Shown: positions 35,372 through 44,885, counted from the stretch's first letter. The stretch is 64,000 nucleotides of DNA from Candidatus Soleaferrea massiliensis AP7 (GCF_000820765.1 NZ_CCYH01000021.1:62001-126000), one strand, 5' to 3'. Made by a program: numbers and translations. Notes: generated by a model from the letters alone, not told the origin.

Positions 35372-36493
35372 ATGAAATATCTGTTTGCGGCAGGCGGCAC
35401 GGCGGGACACATCAACCCGGCGCTGTCGGTCGCCAACTACATAAAAAAGAAGCAGCCGGATGCGCAGATCCTGTTCGCGGGCAACCCGCGCGGCATGGAG
35501 GCAAAGCTCGTGCCGCAGGCCGGATATGATTTTGTGCCGGTCAATGTGCGCGGCATCAAGCGTCAGCTGACGCTCGAGAACATCGGCAACAACATCCTTG
35601 CCATCGGATGCGTCTTCAAATCCAGCGCGCAGGCGAAGAAAATCCTGAAGAGCTTCCAGCCGGATATCGTCGTCGGAACCGGCGGCTATGTCAGCGGCCC
35701 GGTCCTGCGCAAGGCTTCACAGCTTGGCTTTAAAACCGTGACCCACGAGCAGAACGCGTTCCCCGGCGTCACGACCAAGCTGCTCTCCAAATATGTCGAC
35801 CGCGTGCTGCTTGCCGTCGAGGAGGCGAAGAAATACCTCGAGAAGGGCTGCGAATACGAGGTGGTCGGCAACCCGATCCGCGAGGAAATCCTGTTTGAGG
35901 ACCGCGAAAAGGCCCGCAGGGAGCTTGGCATCGGAGACAGGATGTGCATCCTGTCGTTCGGCGGCAGCCTGGGCGCAAGGACCATCAACGAGGCGGTCGC
36001 GGGGCTGATCGCCTGGCATTACAAGACCGATAGAATCCACCACATCCACGCGACCGGCCGGTATGGAACCGAGCTGGTGCCGCGGCTTTTAAAGGAGAAG
36101 GGCGTCGATCTGACCGGCAACAAGCATGTCGACATCCGCGAATACATCGACGACATGCCGCGCCTGCTGGCGGCGGCGGATCTGATCATCTCGCGTTCCG
36201 GCGCAATCACGCTGAGCGAGCTGCAGGCCGCGGGCAAGGCGTCGATCCTGATCCCCTCCCCGAACGTTGCGGAAAACCACCAGTACCACAACGCCTGCGT
36301 GCTCTCGCAGCACGGCGCGGCGGTTGTCATCGAGGAAAAGGAACTGACGCAGCGGAAACTCTGCGATATCGTGGAGGATTTCCTGAACCATCCGCAGAAA
36401 CTCAAGGAGTTCGGGGAGAACGCGCAGAAGCTTGCGATCATCGACGCAAACGACAGAATCTATCAGATTCTCATGAAACTGCTGGGAAAATAA
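35372..36493 (+). CDS. murG: UDP-GlcNAc:lipid I N-acetylglucosaminyltransferase
   Basis: 373 residues, ATG preceded by AAAGGGG. N-terminal glycine loop AAGGTAGHINPAL (residues 5-17), GTGGYVSGP, HEQNAFPG, and GGSLGARTIN in the C-terminal UDP-GlcNAc domain, followed by SRSGAITLSELQAAGKASILIP. A GT-B enzyme at the inner membrane face that makes lipid II. The usual neighbours murC/murB are missing. Confidence 0.97.
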   Translation: MKYLFAAGGTAGHINPALSVANYIKKKQPDAQILFAGNPRGMEAKLVPQAGYDFVPVNVRGIKRQLTLENIGNNILAIGCVFKSSAQAKKILKSFQPDIVVGTGGYVSGPVLRKASQLGFKTVTHEQNAFPGVTTKLLSKYVDRVLLAVEEAKKYLEKGCEYEVVGNPIREEILFEDREKARRELGIGDRMCILSFGGSLGARTINEAVAGLIAWHYKTDRIHHIHATGRYGTELVPRLLKEKGVDLTGNKHVDIREYIDDMPRLLAAADLIISRSGAITLSELQAAGKASILIPSPNVAENHQYHNACVLSQHGAAVVIEEKELTQRKLCDIVEDFLNHPQKLKEFGENAQKLAIIDANDRIYQILMKLLGK

Positions 36494-36613
36494 TTCTTTC
36501 CGGATAAAATGAATGGCTTTCACCAAATTTCACAGAAAAGCATAAGATGATACTGATTGTGCAGAAGTCTGTACAGTTAATTCCTTTTCGTTTGGTGAAA
36601 GGATGCGTGAAAG

Positions 36614-37867
36614 ATGTCAGTATATTTTATTGAAGGCGGCAATCCGTTGTACGGTGATGTTGAGATCCACGGAGCCAAGAACAGCGCTCTGCCGATTTTG
36701 ACCGCAACGCTGATCGGTACAGGCAAGAGCGTGATACATAATTGCCCCGACCTTACAGATATAGATGCGGCGATTAAGATTCTCGAATATCTGGGATGCT
36801 CGGTCGAGCGGGAGGGCAGCACCATCACGGTGGAATCGGACTGCATCAGCAACTACAACGTTCCGGACCATCTGATGCGGGAGATGCGGTCCTCGATCGT
36901 CTTTCTGGGCGCGGTCATCGCGCGCTGCCGCAAGACGCGGATCTCGTTCCCGGGCGGATGCGAGCTTGGCCCCAGGCCGATCGACCTGCATCTGTCGGCA
37001 CTGAAAAAGATGGGGCTTGTCATCGAAGAGGACCACGGGTACCTCGACTGCCATGTAGATGGACGGCTGCACGGCGAAACGATTGCGCTGTCCTTCCCAA
37101 GCGTCGGCGCAACCGAAAACATCATGCTGGCCGCGTCCACGGCCGAGGGCACGACGGTGATCACAAATGCCGCCAGAGAGCCTGAAATCGTGGATCTGGC
37201 AAACTATCTGAACGGCTGCGGCGCAAAGATCACCGGAGCCGGCGAAAGCACCATCCAGATTGAGGGCGTCGGGTCCCTGCACGGCTGCGAGCACCGGGTC
37301 ATCCCGGACCGCATCGTCGCGGCGACCTTTATGTCGGCGGTGGCGGTTACCGGCGGCTCGATCAGCCTGAAACAGATCGATCCCGTGCATCTAGGCGCGC
37401 TGATCCCGGTATTCGAAGAGGCCGGGTGCAGGGTGTCCCTGCACGGCAGCACGCTGGATATCGAAAGCACAGGCCGGCCGAAGCCCATCAAGATGGTGCG
37501 CACAATGCCGTATCCCGGTTTCCCGACCGATGCGCAGGCGCCGATCATGTCGATGTGCGCGTTTGCCGACGGCACCAGCGTATTTGTGGAGAACATCTTC
37601 GAAAACCGGTTCAAGCATGTCGACGAGCTGGTGCGGCTGGGCGCAAGCATCAAGGTGGAAGGCCGCGTGGCGGTCGTGGAGGGCGTCCGGCAGCTGCACA
37701 GCGCATCGGTTCAGGCAACCGACCTGCGCGGCGGCGCGGCGCTGGTTGTAGCGGCACTCGGCGCGAAGGGCACGACCGAAATCGACGGCCTGCATCATGT
37801 CGACCGCGGCTATGAGCGGCTGGAAGACAGCCTGAACGCAATCGGCGCAAAGGTCATCCGGGCATAA
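36614..37867 (+). CDS. murA: UDP-GlcNAc 1-carboxyvinyltransferase
   Basis: 417 residues, standard length. K22-N23 (AKNSALPIL) and the PEP-binding cysteine C116 in FPGGCELGPRPIDLH are in place, so it should be active and fosfomycin-sensitive. Catalyses the first committed step of peptidoglycan synthesis, transferring enolpyruvyl from PEP to UDP-GlcNAc. GAAAGGA lies about 11 bp upstream of the ATG. Many Firmicutes have a second murA; none is seen in the window. Confidence 0.97.
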   Translation: MSVYFIEGGNPLYGDVEIHGAKNSALPILTATLIGTGKSVIHNCPDLTDIDAAIKILEYLGCSVEREGSTITVESDCISNYNVPDHLMREMRSSIVFLGAVIARCRKTRISFPGGCELGPRPIDLHLSALKKMGLVIEEDHGYLDCHVDGRLHGETIALSFPSVGATENIMLAASTAEGTTVITNAAREPEIVDLANYLNGCGAKITGAGESTIQIEGVGSLHGCEHRVIPDRIVAATFMSAVAVTGGSISLKQIDPVHLGALIPVFEEAGCRVSLHGSTLDIESTGRPKPIKMVRTMPYPGFPTDAQAPIMSMCAFADGTSVFVENIFENRFKHVDELVRLGASIKVEGRVAVVEGVRQLHSASVQATDLRGGAALVVAALGAKGTTEIDGLHHVDRGYERLEDSLNAIGAKVIRA

Positions 37868-38003
37868 TAGCGGTCCGGATGCGCAGGGGAGCAGCGGATG
37901 AAAATCCGGGAAAAGGAAATACAGGGCGTTGTAGCCTTGTGAAAATAAACGGAAAGCAAACGGGGGAAACCCTGTTCCGATAGATTGGAATGGCAAAACG
38001 GAT

Positions 38004-38861
38004 ATGAAAAAGAAGGCGGTACAGCAAACCAGCCGCGCGAAGGCCCGCACGCAGAATTCACGCAGGCACGCGCGGCGCAGAAAGCGGCGGATCATTCTGG
38101 TCAACACCTTGCTGATCCTGTTTGTATTGGTCGGCGCGGTGGTGCTGATCATGACGATGTTCTTCAAAATCAGCGACCTAGTGGTGGAGGGCAGCTCCGA
38201 GCAGTACACCAGCGAGCAGGTGCTAGAGAAGAGCGGGCTTGTGACCGGCATCAACATCTTTGACTTTGATCTGGAGGGCGCCGAGCAGAAGGTGGGAAGC
38301 GCGCTGCCGTATCTCGACGAGGTGGAGATTGAACGCCGCCTGCCGAATAAGGTGGTCATCCGCATCAAGGATACCGTCCCGGCGGCAAACGTCAAAACCG
38401 GCGGCGATTACATCCTGATCGATGCAAAGGGCAAGGTGCTCATGACCGGCCAGCAAAAACCGAAGGAGGGCCTTCCGCTGGTGACCGGGCTGAATGTGGG
38501 GCAGGTGGTGGTCGGCGACTATCTGAACGATAAAAACGCGACCAATTTCCCGATCTATAAAGCGCTGATCGGGGCGGTTGAGAGCCACAACATCCAGGAT
38601 ATCGGCGTCATCGACCTGAACGACGACTTCAATCTGAAGATGTTGTACCAGGACAGGATTGTCATCTGCCTCGGCACTGACAGCGAGCTGGATTACAAAT
38701 GCCGGTTCGTCAAGAAGATGCTCGATGAAAAGGTGGCCGAGAAGGAGGTCGGCGTCATGGATGCCTCGGTATCCGGCCGGGTGAGCATCCGGGACCGGGA
38801 AATCGACGGATTGATCGACACCGGCTCCCAGAATGCGACAGCAAATTCCGAAAAAGAGTAG
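38004..38861 (+). CDS. divIB: FtsQ/DivIB-type cell-division protein
   Basis: 285 residues. A very basic cytoplasmic N-terminus (RKAR, RRKRR), one membrane helix (about residues 32-55, ILVNTLLILFVLVGAVVLIMTMFF), then a POTRA-like domain beginning FKISDLVVEGSSEQYTSEQV and the FtsQ domain (LPYLDEVEIERRLPNKVVIRIKD). It ends with a short polar tail. Works with FtsL and DivIC at the septum. Ribosome site is weak. ftsZ follows under its own promoter. Confidence 0.9.
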   Translation: MKKKAVQQTSRAKARTQNSRRHARRRKRRIILVNTLLILFVLVGAVVLIMTMFFKISDLVVEGSSEQYTSEQVLEKSGLVTGINIFDFDLEGAEQKVGSALPYLDEVEIERRLPNKVVIRIKDTVPAANVKTGGDYILIDAKGKVLMTGQQKPKEGLPLVTGLNVGQVVVGDYLNDKNATNFPIYKALIGAVESHNIQDIGVIDLNDDFNLKMLYQDRIVICLGTDSELDYKCRFVKKMLDEKVAEKEVGVMDASVSGRVSIRDREIDGLIDTGSQNATANSEKE

Positions 38862-38919
38862 GGATGTCGGTGAAAGAATAAAATTTCATAAACTTTTTCA
38901 TAATATCGATAACCGAATC

Positions 38920-38948
38920 TTGAAATTTCCCTTAAAATCTAGTATAGT
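38920..38948 (+). promoter_or_regulatory. Promoter of ftsZ
   Basis: TTGAAA (38920-38925), 17-bp spacer, TATAGT (38943-38948), giving a leader of about 140 nt. Confidence 0.6.
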
Positions 38949-39095
38949 TATAGGGTAAAGGCATTTCATGATGACATTATATCGACTTTAACAATCGTGT
39001 AACCATAGATTTAAACCAGGACGAAAAAAATCCGATGAAATGAATGAAACCGGTTTGCTGCCGGCGGTCGATTCATAAAAGTAGGGGGATATCAA

Positions 39096-40208
39096 ATGCT
39101 GATGAATTTTGAAATAGATGACGAGCTCGACAAGGTAGTTATGATAAAGGTTGCCGGCATTGGCGGCGGCGGCGGAAACGCGATCAACCGCATGATCAAG
39201 TCCGGCATCAAATCGGTGGAGTTTCTGTCGATCAACACCGACCGCCAGGCGCTGGCCAACAGCGAAGCCAGCGAAAAAATCCAGGTCGGCGACAAGCTGA
39301 CCCGCGGCCGCGGCGCGGGCGGTTCCCCTGAAAAGGGACAGCGCGCGGCGGAGGAGAGCCGCGACGAGATTGCCAATGCGCTGAAGGGCACGCAGATGAT
39401 CTTTATCACCGCCGGCATGGGCGGCGGCACCGGTACCGGCGGCGCGCCGGTCGTGGCGGAGGTTGCCCGCGAGATGGGTATCCTGACCGTCGGCATTGTC
39501 ACCAAGCCGTTTGCCTTTGAGGGCAGAAGGCGTATGGAGCAGGCCGAGCAGGGCATTGTCGAACTGCGCAAGCAGGTCGATTCGCTGGTCGTCATTCCCA
39601 ATGAGCGGCTGAAGCTAATTTCCGAACAGAAGATCACCTTGGCCAACGCCTTTGAATCGGCCGACGACGTGCTGCGTCAGGGCGTGCAGAGTATCTCCGA
39701 CCTGATCAACATCCCGGGACTTGTCAACCTCGACTTTGCGGATGTCACGGCGATCATGAAGGACGCCGGCTACGCGCATATGGGCGTTGGACGCGCCTCC
39801 GGCAAGGACAAGGCCGAACAGGCCGCGGCGATGGCGATTTCCAGCCCGCTGCTGGAAACCTCGATCAACGGCGCGAAGGGCGTCATCATCAACATCACCT
39901 CCTCCTCCGATATCGGTCTGGACGAGGTCGACCTTGCATCCAGCATGATCACCAAGGCCGCGCATCCCGACGCAAACATCATCTGGGGCGCAGCGTTTGA
40001 CGAGACCTTCCAGGATGAAATGCAGATTACGGTCATTGCGACCGGCTTTGACACCGAAAAAAATCCGCTGGACGATGAGTTCAAGATTCCGGCCAAGAAA
40101 AGCCAGCAGTCGCAGGCACGTCCAAGCGAGACGGAACAGCCGCCGGTGGTCAGTTCTTCGGATGACGATTACTTCGACATCATGAAGATCTTCAATTCCA
40201 AAAAGTAA
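39096..40208 (+). CDS. ftsZ: Cell-division GTPase FtsZ
   Basis: 370 residues, ATG with AGGGGGAT upstream. Tubulin signature GMGGGTGTGGAP, N-terminal IGGGGGNAINRM, synergy-loop region NLDFADVTAIM and the GIGKDK-like ASGKDKAEQAA. The C-terminal linker is short and polar and ends with a conserved peptide variant, DDYFDIMKIFNSKK, in place of the usual IPxFLR-type tail. Polymerises into the Z ring. It has its own promoter and a strong terminator. No ftsA is adjacent. Confidence 0.97.
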   Translation: MLMNFEIDDELDKVVMIKVAGIGGGGGNAINRMIKSGIKSVEFLSINTDRQALANSEASEKIQVGDKLTRGRGAGGSPEKGQRAAEESRDEIANALKGTQMIFITAGMGGGTGTGGAPVVAEVAREMGILTVGIVTKPFAFEGRRRMEQAEQGIVELRKQVDSLVVIPNERLKLISEQKITLANAFESADDVLRQGVQSISDLINIPGLVNLDFADVTAIMKDAGYAHMGVGRASGKDKAEQAAAMAISSPLLETSINGAKGVIINITSSSDIGLDEVDLASSMITKAAHPDANIIWGAAFDETFQDEMQITVIATGFDTEKNPLDDEFKIPAKKSQQSQARPSETEQPPVVSSSDDDYFDIMKIFNSKK

Positions 40209-40224
40209 TATTCTGTATATTCAG

Positions 40225-40265
40225 TACCCGGTGGAATGGGAAATGCCATTCCACCGGGTATTTTT
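40225..40265 (+). terminator. Intrinsic terminator of ftsZ
   Basis: Perfect 15-bp stem (40225-40239 with 40246-40260, TACCCGGTGGAATGG), then five Ts. Confidence 0.92.
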
Positions 40266-40446
40266 ATGCTGGTTGCGTGAACATACAGGAAAATATAAGA
40301 TCTGTATATGATGGCGAGAAACTGTCCCCCGCATCAAAGCGTGAGATCAGGGACGGTAAAGCATCCCTGATGAGGTATAAAATCTCTAAAATTTGCATAA
40401 CAATTCTATCAAGATCGATTAAAACGACTGAATTTTTCAAGATTGC

Positions 40447-40475
40447 TTCCCAACGAACCAACAATATGGTATAAT
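40447..40475 (+). promoter_or_regulatory. Promoter of the Cys-motif membrane protein gene
   Basis: TGG-TATAAT (-10 at 40470-40475, extended) with a weak TTCCCA -35 (40447-40452), 17-bp spacer. An 8-bp hairpin (40346-40353 with 40364-40371) lies upstream. Confidence 0.5.
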
Positions 40476-40521
40476 CATGTCAGAAATATGCATAAAAACG
40501 AAGAATGAGGGGGAAGTATTG

Positions 40522-41490
40522 ATGAAACTGGAAACGTTCCAGCAGTACATGTCCGGCAAAGGGTTTAAGGTTGTCCGCAATGCGGCCTGCGGCGTCGAGG
40601 AGGAATATCCGGTGGTGGTCACCAGACGGCAGCAGAATCTGTGGGATATCGCCTTTACCGTGAAAACGGATCAGTGGAAGATGTTTCAGAAACCGCTGAA
40701 AACAGCGTTGAAGGGGCTGGGCAGCCCGCGGCTGCTGTATGGAAAGCTTTACATCAGTCTCAAGGTATATGATGCTTCTTATCAGCAGAATTACGGTGCG
40801 GCTGTTCAGCAGACGATAGGAATCCTGCGTCAGTTTGGCGTTCTGCCGATCGAGGAATGCGCGATCTGCAAGCGGGGAGGCTGCGACAGCCTGATTCTGC
40901 ATGGGGACCTCTATCATCCGGTTCATGACGGCTGCTGTGATCAGATCCTGCATCAGACCAAGCAGGAAGCCGAGCAGAACGAGCTGAACGGAAACTATGT
41001 CCTCGGCTTCATCGGCGGACTCCTGGGCGCTGTGGTCGGCGTAATTCCGTCCGTCCTGACCATCCTTCTGGCCGACAGGATCTATGCCATCCTGTTCGCA
41101 CTGATCCCGATGTGTATCTATTTCGGCTACAAGCTGTTCGGCGGCAAGCTCAACAAGGTGGCGCTGGTCACCTCCATCGTGCTGTCCATCGTCGGCGTGA
41201 TGATCATGGAGCTGATGCTGACCTCCATTTACATATCCACCGAGTTTGGGACCGGCATTACAGAATCGGTCAGCCTGATGTTTGCGTCGCTTGCGATGCC
41301 GGACATGTGGAGCGCGATCGCGGCGGATTCTATTATGCCGCTGATCTTTGCGGGTCTGGGCGTCTGGATCTCGTGGGGATACATTTCCCGCACCAGCCAG
41401 TCCACGGTCCGTTCGATAGAGGAGCGCATCAGCACCAAGATTCCATATAGCCGTCAGGATGCCGTGTATTCCGAAACGGTGTCGAGGTAA
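40522..41490 (+). CDS. Unknown four-TM membrane protein with N-terminal Cys-rich domain
   Basis: 322 residues from ATG 40522 (GAGGGGGAAG upstream; frame open back to 40477). The first ~150 residues are soluble and end with a cysteine cluster (CAICKRGGCDSLIL then HPVHDGCCDQIL) that could bind zinc. Then come four hydrophobic helices (FIGGLLGAVVGVIPSVLTILL, IYAILFALIPMCIYFGYKLF, KVALVTSIVLSIVGVMIMELML, SIMPLIFAGLGVWISWGYI) and a short cytoplasmic tail. I do not recognise the family. It has its own promoter and terminator and so stands alone between ftsZ and the leftward block. Confidence 0.7.
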   Translation: MKLETFQQYMSGKGFKVVRNAACGVEEEYPVVVTRRQQNLWDIAFTVKTDQWKMFQKPLKTALKGLGSPRLLYGKLYISLKVYDASYQQNYGAAVQQTIGILRQFGVLPIEECAICKRGGCDSLILHGDLYHPVHDGCCDQILHQTKQEAEQNELNGNYVLGFIGGLLGAVVGVIPSVLTILLADRIYAILFALIPMCIYFGYKLFGGKLNKVALVTSIVLSIVGVMIMELMLTSIYISTEFGTGITESVSLMFASLAMPDMWSAIAADSIMPLIFAGLGVWISWGYISRTSQSTVRSIEERISTKIPYSRQDAVYSETVSR

Positions 41491-41520
41491 TTCTGCTTCA
41501 TCACATTATACAGAGAAACA

Positions 41521-41555
41521 AAAAAAGAAGCCATAATGGATATGGCTTCTTTTTT
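41521..41555. terminator. Bidirectional terminator
   Basis: 15-bp stem (41521-41535 with 41541-41555) with an A-run on one side and a T-run on the other, between two convergent genes. Confidence 0.85.
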
Positions 41556-41608
41556 TATGTGCAGCAATGCGGTTCAACAGTCCGGATGCGGTGACAGCAT
41601 GCGATATG

Positions 41609-41830
41609 CTACCCGCCGCCGAACAATCTGCGCTGCAGCTCCAGGGCTTTCTGCCGCCGGCGATCGGTTTCCTCATGATTTATCACAATGACGCCGCCGT
41701 CGATGTCAAGGCAGTCGCCTTCCTTTGCGCCAGCCGGAAGCTGGTCGAGCGGGATCAGGATATGTTTGCGCGCATCGGTTTCGCAGACGGCCTTACCGCC
41801 CTCAAAACGGTCGATGGATACGGTCTGCAT
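41609..41830 (-). CDS. DUF3006 domain-containing protein
   Basis: 73 residues from ATG 41830 (AAGGAG 8 bp upstream; a GTG at 41839 overlaps the stop codon of the MBL gene but sits on the ribosome site). MQTVSIDRFEGGKAVCETD, IPLDQLPAGAKEGDCL and a lysine/arginine-rich end form the DUF3006 pattern, a small beta-barrel-like domain. It is often encoded next to ComEC-like metallo-beta-lactamase proteins, as here. Function unknown. Confidence 0.82.
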   Translation of the reverse strand: MQTVSIDRFEGGKAVCETDARKHILIPLDQLPAGAKEGDCLDIDGGVIVINHEETDRRRQKALELQRRLFGGG

Positions 41831-41835
41831 GAAGA

Positions 41836-42804
41836 TCACTCCTTATCTCGTTCAGGGCTGTTATCCGCCGTTTTAGACCCTTTTTCGGTCTTTACAGCGA
41901 TGCCCTTTCCATCGGTTTCAAACACAATGCTGCCGTCCCGGTCAGAACGGTATATCTGGACGCCCAGATCTTCATAGCGCTGCACCACCTTCTTGTTCGG
42001 ATGGTTGTAGGAATTGTCATTGCCGACCGGAATCGCCGCATAGGCGGGGGCTACGGCCTTCAGAAACTTCTTGGATGAGGAGGTGGAGCTTCCGTGATGT
42101 CCTACCTTGATGACGTCTGCTTTCAGATCGGTTCCGCTTGCGAGAAGGTCGTCCTCCACCGTCTCGGTCGCGTCGCCCATGAACAGGAACACCTCGTCGC
42201 CGTAGGTGAAGCGCAGGACCACCGAGGTGTCGTTCAGTTCATCGTAGAGCTTGTCCGGCGACAGGATTTCCAGCAGTCCGTCGTCGAGCTGGTAGGTGCT
42301 GCCGACCGCGGCCGGCGTCACGGTAAGCCCCTTGTTTTCAATGGATGTCAGAAGTCCCAGATAGGACTTGGTGGTCGGGACAATCGAGTCCTTGACCTTC
42401 GGCAGGATGACCTTGTCCACATCCATGTGATCGATGACGTCATCCATGCCGCCGATGTGGTCGGAGTGCGGATGGGTGCCGACCACGATGTCGAGCTTCC
42501 CGATATTCTGCCCCTTCAGATAGTTGATCACGGTCTGGCCGCAGTCATTCTCCCCGGCGTCGATCAGCACGGCTTTGGTCTTCGTCTTGATCAGAATGCT
42601 GTCGCCCTGTCCCACATCGATGATATGTACCGACGCGTCCGCCGTGCTGGGCGTGTATTCCTTCATGCCGACCGCATGCAGCAGCCCGTCGAAGGATGTG
42701 ATATCGTATTGGATGGCCAGCGCCGCGCCGAGCGACAGCAGCACCACCGCCGCCGCAATCAGGGTCATCAGCTTGCCGCTAAGGCTTCCTTTTCTTCGAG
42801 CCAT
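41836..42804 (-). CDS. ComEC/Rec2-like MBL-fold hydrolase, membrane-anchored
   Basis: 322 residues from ATG 42804, with AAGGGGG just upstream; the open frame runs much further back but inside ygiQ. One N-terminal membrane helix (LMTLIAAAVVLLSLGAALAI) anchors an extracytoplasmic MBL domain: VHIIDVGQGDSILI, THPHSDHIGG (HxHxDH metal site), FMGDATE, and KVGHHGSS. This is the C-terminal domain type of ComEC, here as a stand-alone protein, a probable metal-dependent phosphodiesterase or nuclease. The gene overlaps the end of ygiQ by 26 bp. Confidence 0.87.
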   Translation of the reverse strand: MARRKGSLSGKLMTLIAAAVVLLSLGAALAIQYDITSFDGLLHAVGMKEYTPSTADASVHIIDVGQGDSILIKTKTKAVLIDAGENDCGQTVINYLKGQNIGKLDIVVGTHPHSDHIGGMDDVIDHMDVDKVILPKVKDSIVPTTKSYLGLLTSIENKGLTVTPAAVGSTYQLDDGLLEILSPDKLYDELNDTSVVLRFTYGDEVFLFMGDATETVEDDLLASGTDLKADVIKVGHHGSSTSSSKKFLKAVAPAYAAIPVGNDNSYNHPNKKVVQRYEDLGVQIYRSDRDGSIVFETDGKGIAVKTEKGSKTADNSPERDKE

Positions 42805-44860
42805 ATGGTTTCCCCCTTCCTTTCCCTGCATGCATCGGCCCGCCTTTGTAATCCGCGCGGGTTCCGGAACCGCCGCGGGAATTCCATTCGTCTTTGGAAC
42901 CTTTGCCGCTGTTCGTCCCCCTTTTGTAACTGCCGCCGATGCTTGCGTTTCGCTTGGCACCTTTGGCGCTGTCTGCGTTTCCATTAGCGTATCTGCCGCC
43001 GCCCGAGTCTCTCCAGGAGCCTCTGCCGCCGTTTTGATGGTTCCGTTCCGGCGTTTTTTCCTGCGGCCGGGAGCGGTCGGGCCCAATCAGGCAGTCAGGG
43101 CCGGTGCCGATCAGATCGCTTCGGCCGGCTTTATACAGCGCTTCGGCGACAAGCGCGCGGTTCTGCGGCTTGAAATACTGCAGCAGCGCGCGCTGCATGG
43201 CCTTCTCATGCTGAGATTTCGGCACAAAGACCGGCTGCAAGGTGTGCGGGTCAAGGCCGGTATAGAACATACAGGTCGAGACGGTGCCGGGCGTCGGGTA
43301 GAAGTCCTGCACCTGCTCGGGACGGATTTTATGCTTCTTCAGAAATTGTGCCAGCTGCACCGCGTCTCTCAATGTACTGCCCGGATGGGAGGACATCAGG
43401 TACGGCACCAGATACTGCTCCTTGCCGATCTTTTTGGTGGTGCTGTAGAAGCGGTTCATGAACTGGTTGTAGGCTTCGATATGGGGCTTGCCCATCCTGT
43501 CGAGCACCGCCGCGCTGCAGTGCTCCGGCGCAACCTTGAGCTGTCCGCTGACATGATGCTCGACCAGCTCGCGCATGAACCGGTCGTCCTTGTCGTGGAT
43601 CAGGTAGTCGTAACGGATGCCGGACCGGATGAACACCTTTTTGACGCCCTTCATCTCCCGCAGCGCCCGCAGGATGTCCAGGTATTCGCTGTGGTCGACC
43701 TTGACAGCCGGGCAGATGCTCGGCGCAAGGCACCGCCGGTCCTTGCAGAAGCCCTTGGTCAGCTGCTTTTTGCAGGATGGGTTCCGGAAGTTGGCCGTCG
43801 GGCCGCCGACATCGTGGATGTAGCCCTTGAACCGCGGATTTTGGACCATCTCCGAAGCCTCCGCGAGGATGGACTCCTTGCTGCGCGAGGTGATCTGCCG
43901 TCCCTGATGGAACGCGATCGAACAGAAGTTGCAGTTGCCGAAGCATCCGCGGTTGTGGATGACCGAGAATTCCACCTCCTCGATGGCCGGTACGCCGCCG
44001 TACTGTTCGTAGGACGGATGGTAGTACCGCATATACGGCAGCGCGGCCACCGCGTCGAGTTCCTCGGTGGACAGCGGCGGCATCGGGCGGTTCTGCACCA
44101 GCAGCCTGTCTCCATGCTTCTGTACGACCGCGCGGCCGATGACCGCGTCCTGCTCGTCGATCTGCAGCTTGCAGGCTTTGGCGTAGGACAGCTTGTTTTC
44201 CCGCACCTTCTCATAGGAGGCACAGGAAACATGCTCCTCTTCGGGCGGGCTGGACAGCTGCGTTAAATAGCAGATGCCGCGGATGTCGTGCAGGTCTTCC
44301 ACCCGTTCACCGGCGGCAAGCCGGTTTGCGATCTGCCGGGTCTGGTTTTCTCCCATACCGAAGATCAGAAGGTCCGCGCCGGAATCGGCCAGGATGGACG
44401 GGCGCACCGCGTCATCCCAGTAGTCGTAGTGCGCGAACCGGCGGAGCGACGCCTCCAGCCCGCCGATGATGATGGGCACATCCGGGTAAAGCCGCCGGAT
44501 GGTTTTACAGTATGTGATCACAGCGCGGTCCGGACGGCGTCCGGCCTTGCCGCCCGGACTGTAGAAGTCGTCGCTGCGCTTGCGTTTGGCTACGGTATAG
44601 TGGGCGACCATCGAATCGATGTTGCCGCTTGTGACAAAGAAGGCGTGCTTCGGTCTTCCATAGATCATGAAATCGGCGTCGCTGAGCGGCTGCGCAATCA
44701 TGCCGACCCGAAAGCCCTCCGCTTCCAGAACCCGCGCGGTGATGGCGATGCCGAAGCTCGGATGGTCGACGTAGGCGTCTCCGGTCACACAGATGAAGTC
44801 GGCGGCATCCCATCCGCGCCGCTGCATGTCAGCTTTTCTGAGTGGTAAAAACTGTTTCAC
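42779..44860 (-). CDS. ygiQ: YgiQ-family radical SAM protein
   Basis: 693 residues, GTG start with AGAGGA upstream. UPF0313/YgiQ hallmarks: N-terminal FLPLRKADMQRRGWD and VTGDAYVDHPSFG, then the radical-SAM cluster CFGNCNFC, and PTANFRNPSC with further cysteines. The last ~95 residues are a low-complexity tail rich in Gly, Ser, Lys and Arg, ending GKPYGSKKRKP, which could bind nucleic acid. The family's substrate is unknown. The 3' end overlaps the MBL gene by 26 bp. Confidence 0.92.
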   Translation of the reverse strand: MKQFLPLRKADMQRRGWDAADFICVTGDAYVDHPSFGIAITARVLEAEGFRVGMIAQPLSDADFMIYGRPKHAFFVTSGNIDSMVAHYTVAKRKRSDDFYSPGGKAGRRPDRAVITYCKTIRRLYPDVPIIIGGLEASLRRFAHYDYWDDAVRPSILADSGADLLIFGMGENQTRQIANRLAAGERVEDLHDIRGICYLTQLSSPPEEEHVSCASYEKVRENKLSYAKACKLQIDEQDAVIGRAVVQKHGDRLLVQNRPMPPLSTEELDAVAALPYMRYYHPSYEQYGGVPAIEEVEFSVIHNRGCFGNCNFCSIAFHQGRQITSRSKESILAEASEMVQNPRFKGYIHDVGGPTANFRNPSCKKQLTKGFCKDRRCLAPSICPAVKVDHSEYLDILRALREMKGVKKVFIRSGIRYDYLIHDKDDRFMRELVEHHVSGQLKVAPEHCSAAVLDRMGKPHIEAYNQFMNRFYSTTKKIGKEQYLVPYLMSSHPGSTLRDAVQLAQFLKKHKIRPEQVQDFYPTPGTVSTCMFYTGLDPHTLQPVFVPKSQHEKAMQRALLQYFKPQNRALVAEALYKAGRSDLIGTGPDCLIGPDRSRPQEKTPERNHQNGGRGSWRDSGGGRYANGNADSAKGAKRNASIGGSYKRGTNSGKGSKDEWNSRGGSGTRADYKGGPMHAGKGRGKPYGSKKRKP

Positions 44861-44885
44861 AGATACATCCTCTATTGATCAATGC

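Noticed and set aside
42524..44266. 580-codon plus-strand ORF opposite ygiQ and the MBL gene
   Set aside because: Shadow of the two real minus-strand genes; composition is typical of antisense translation.
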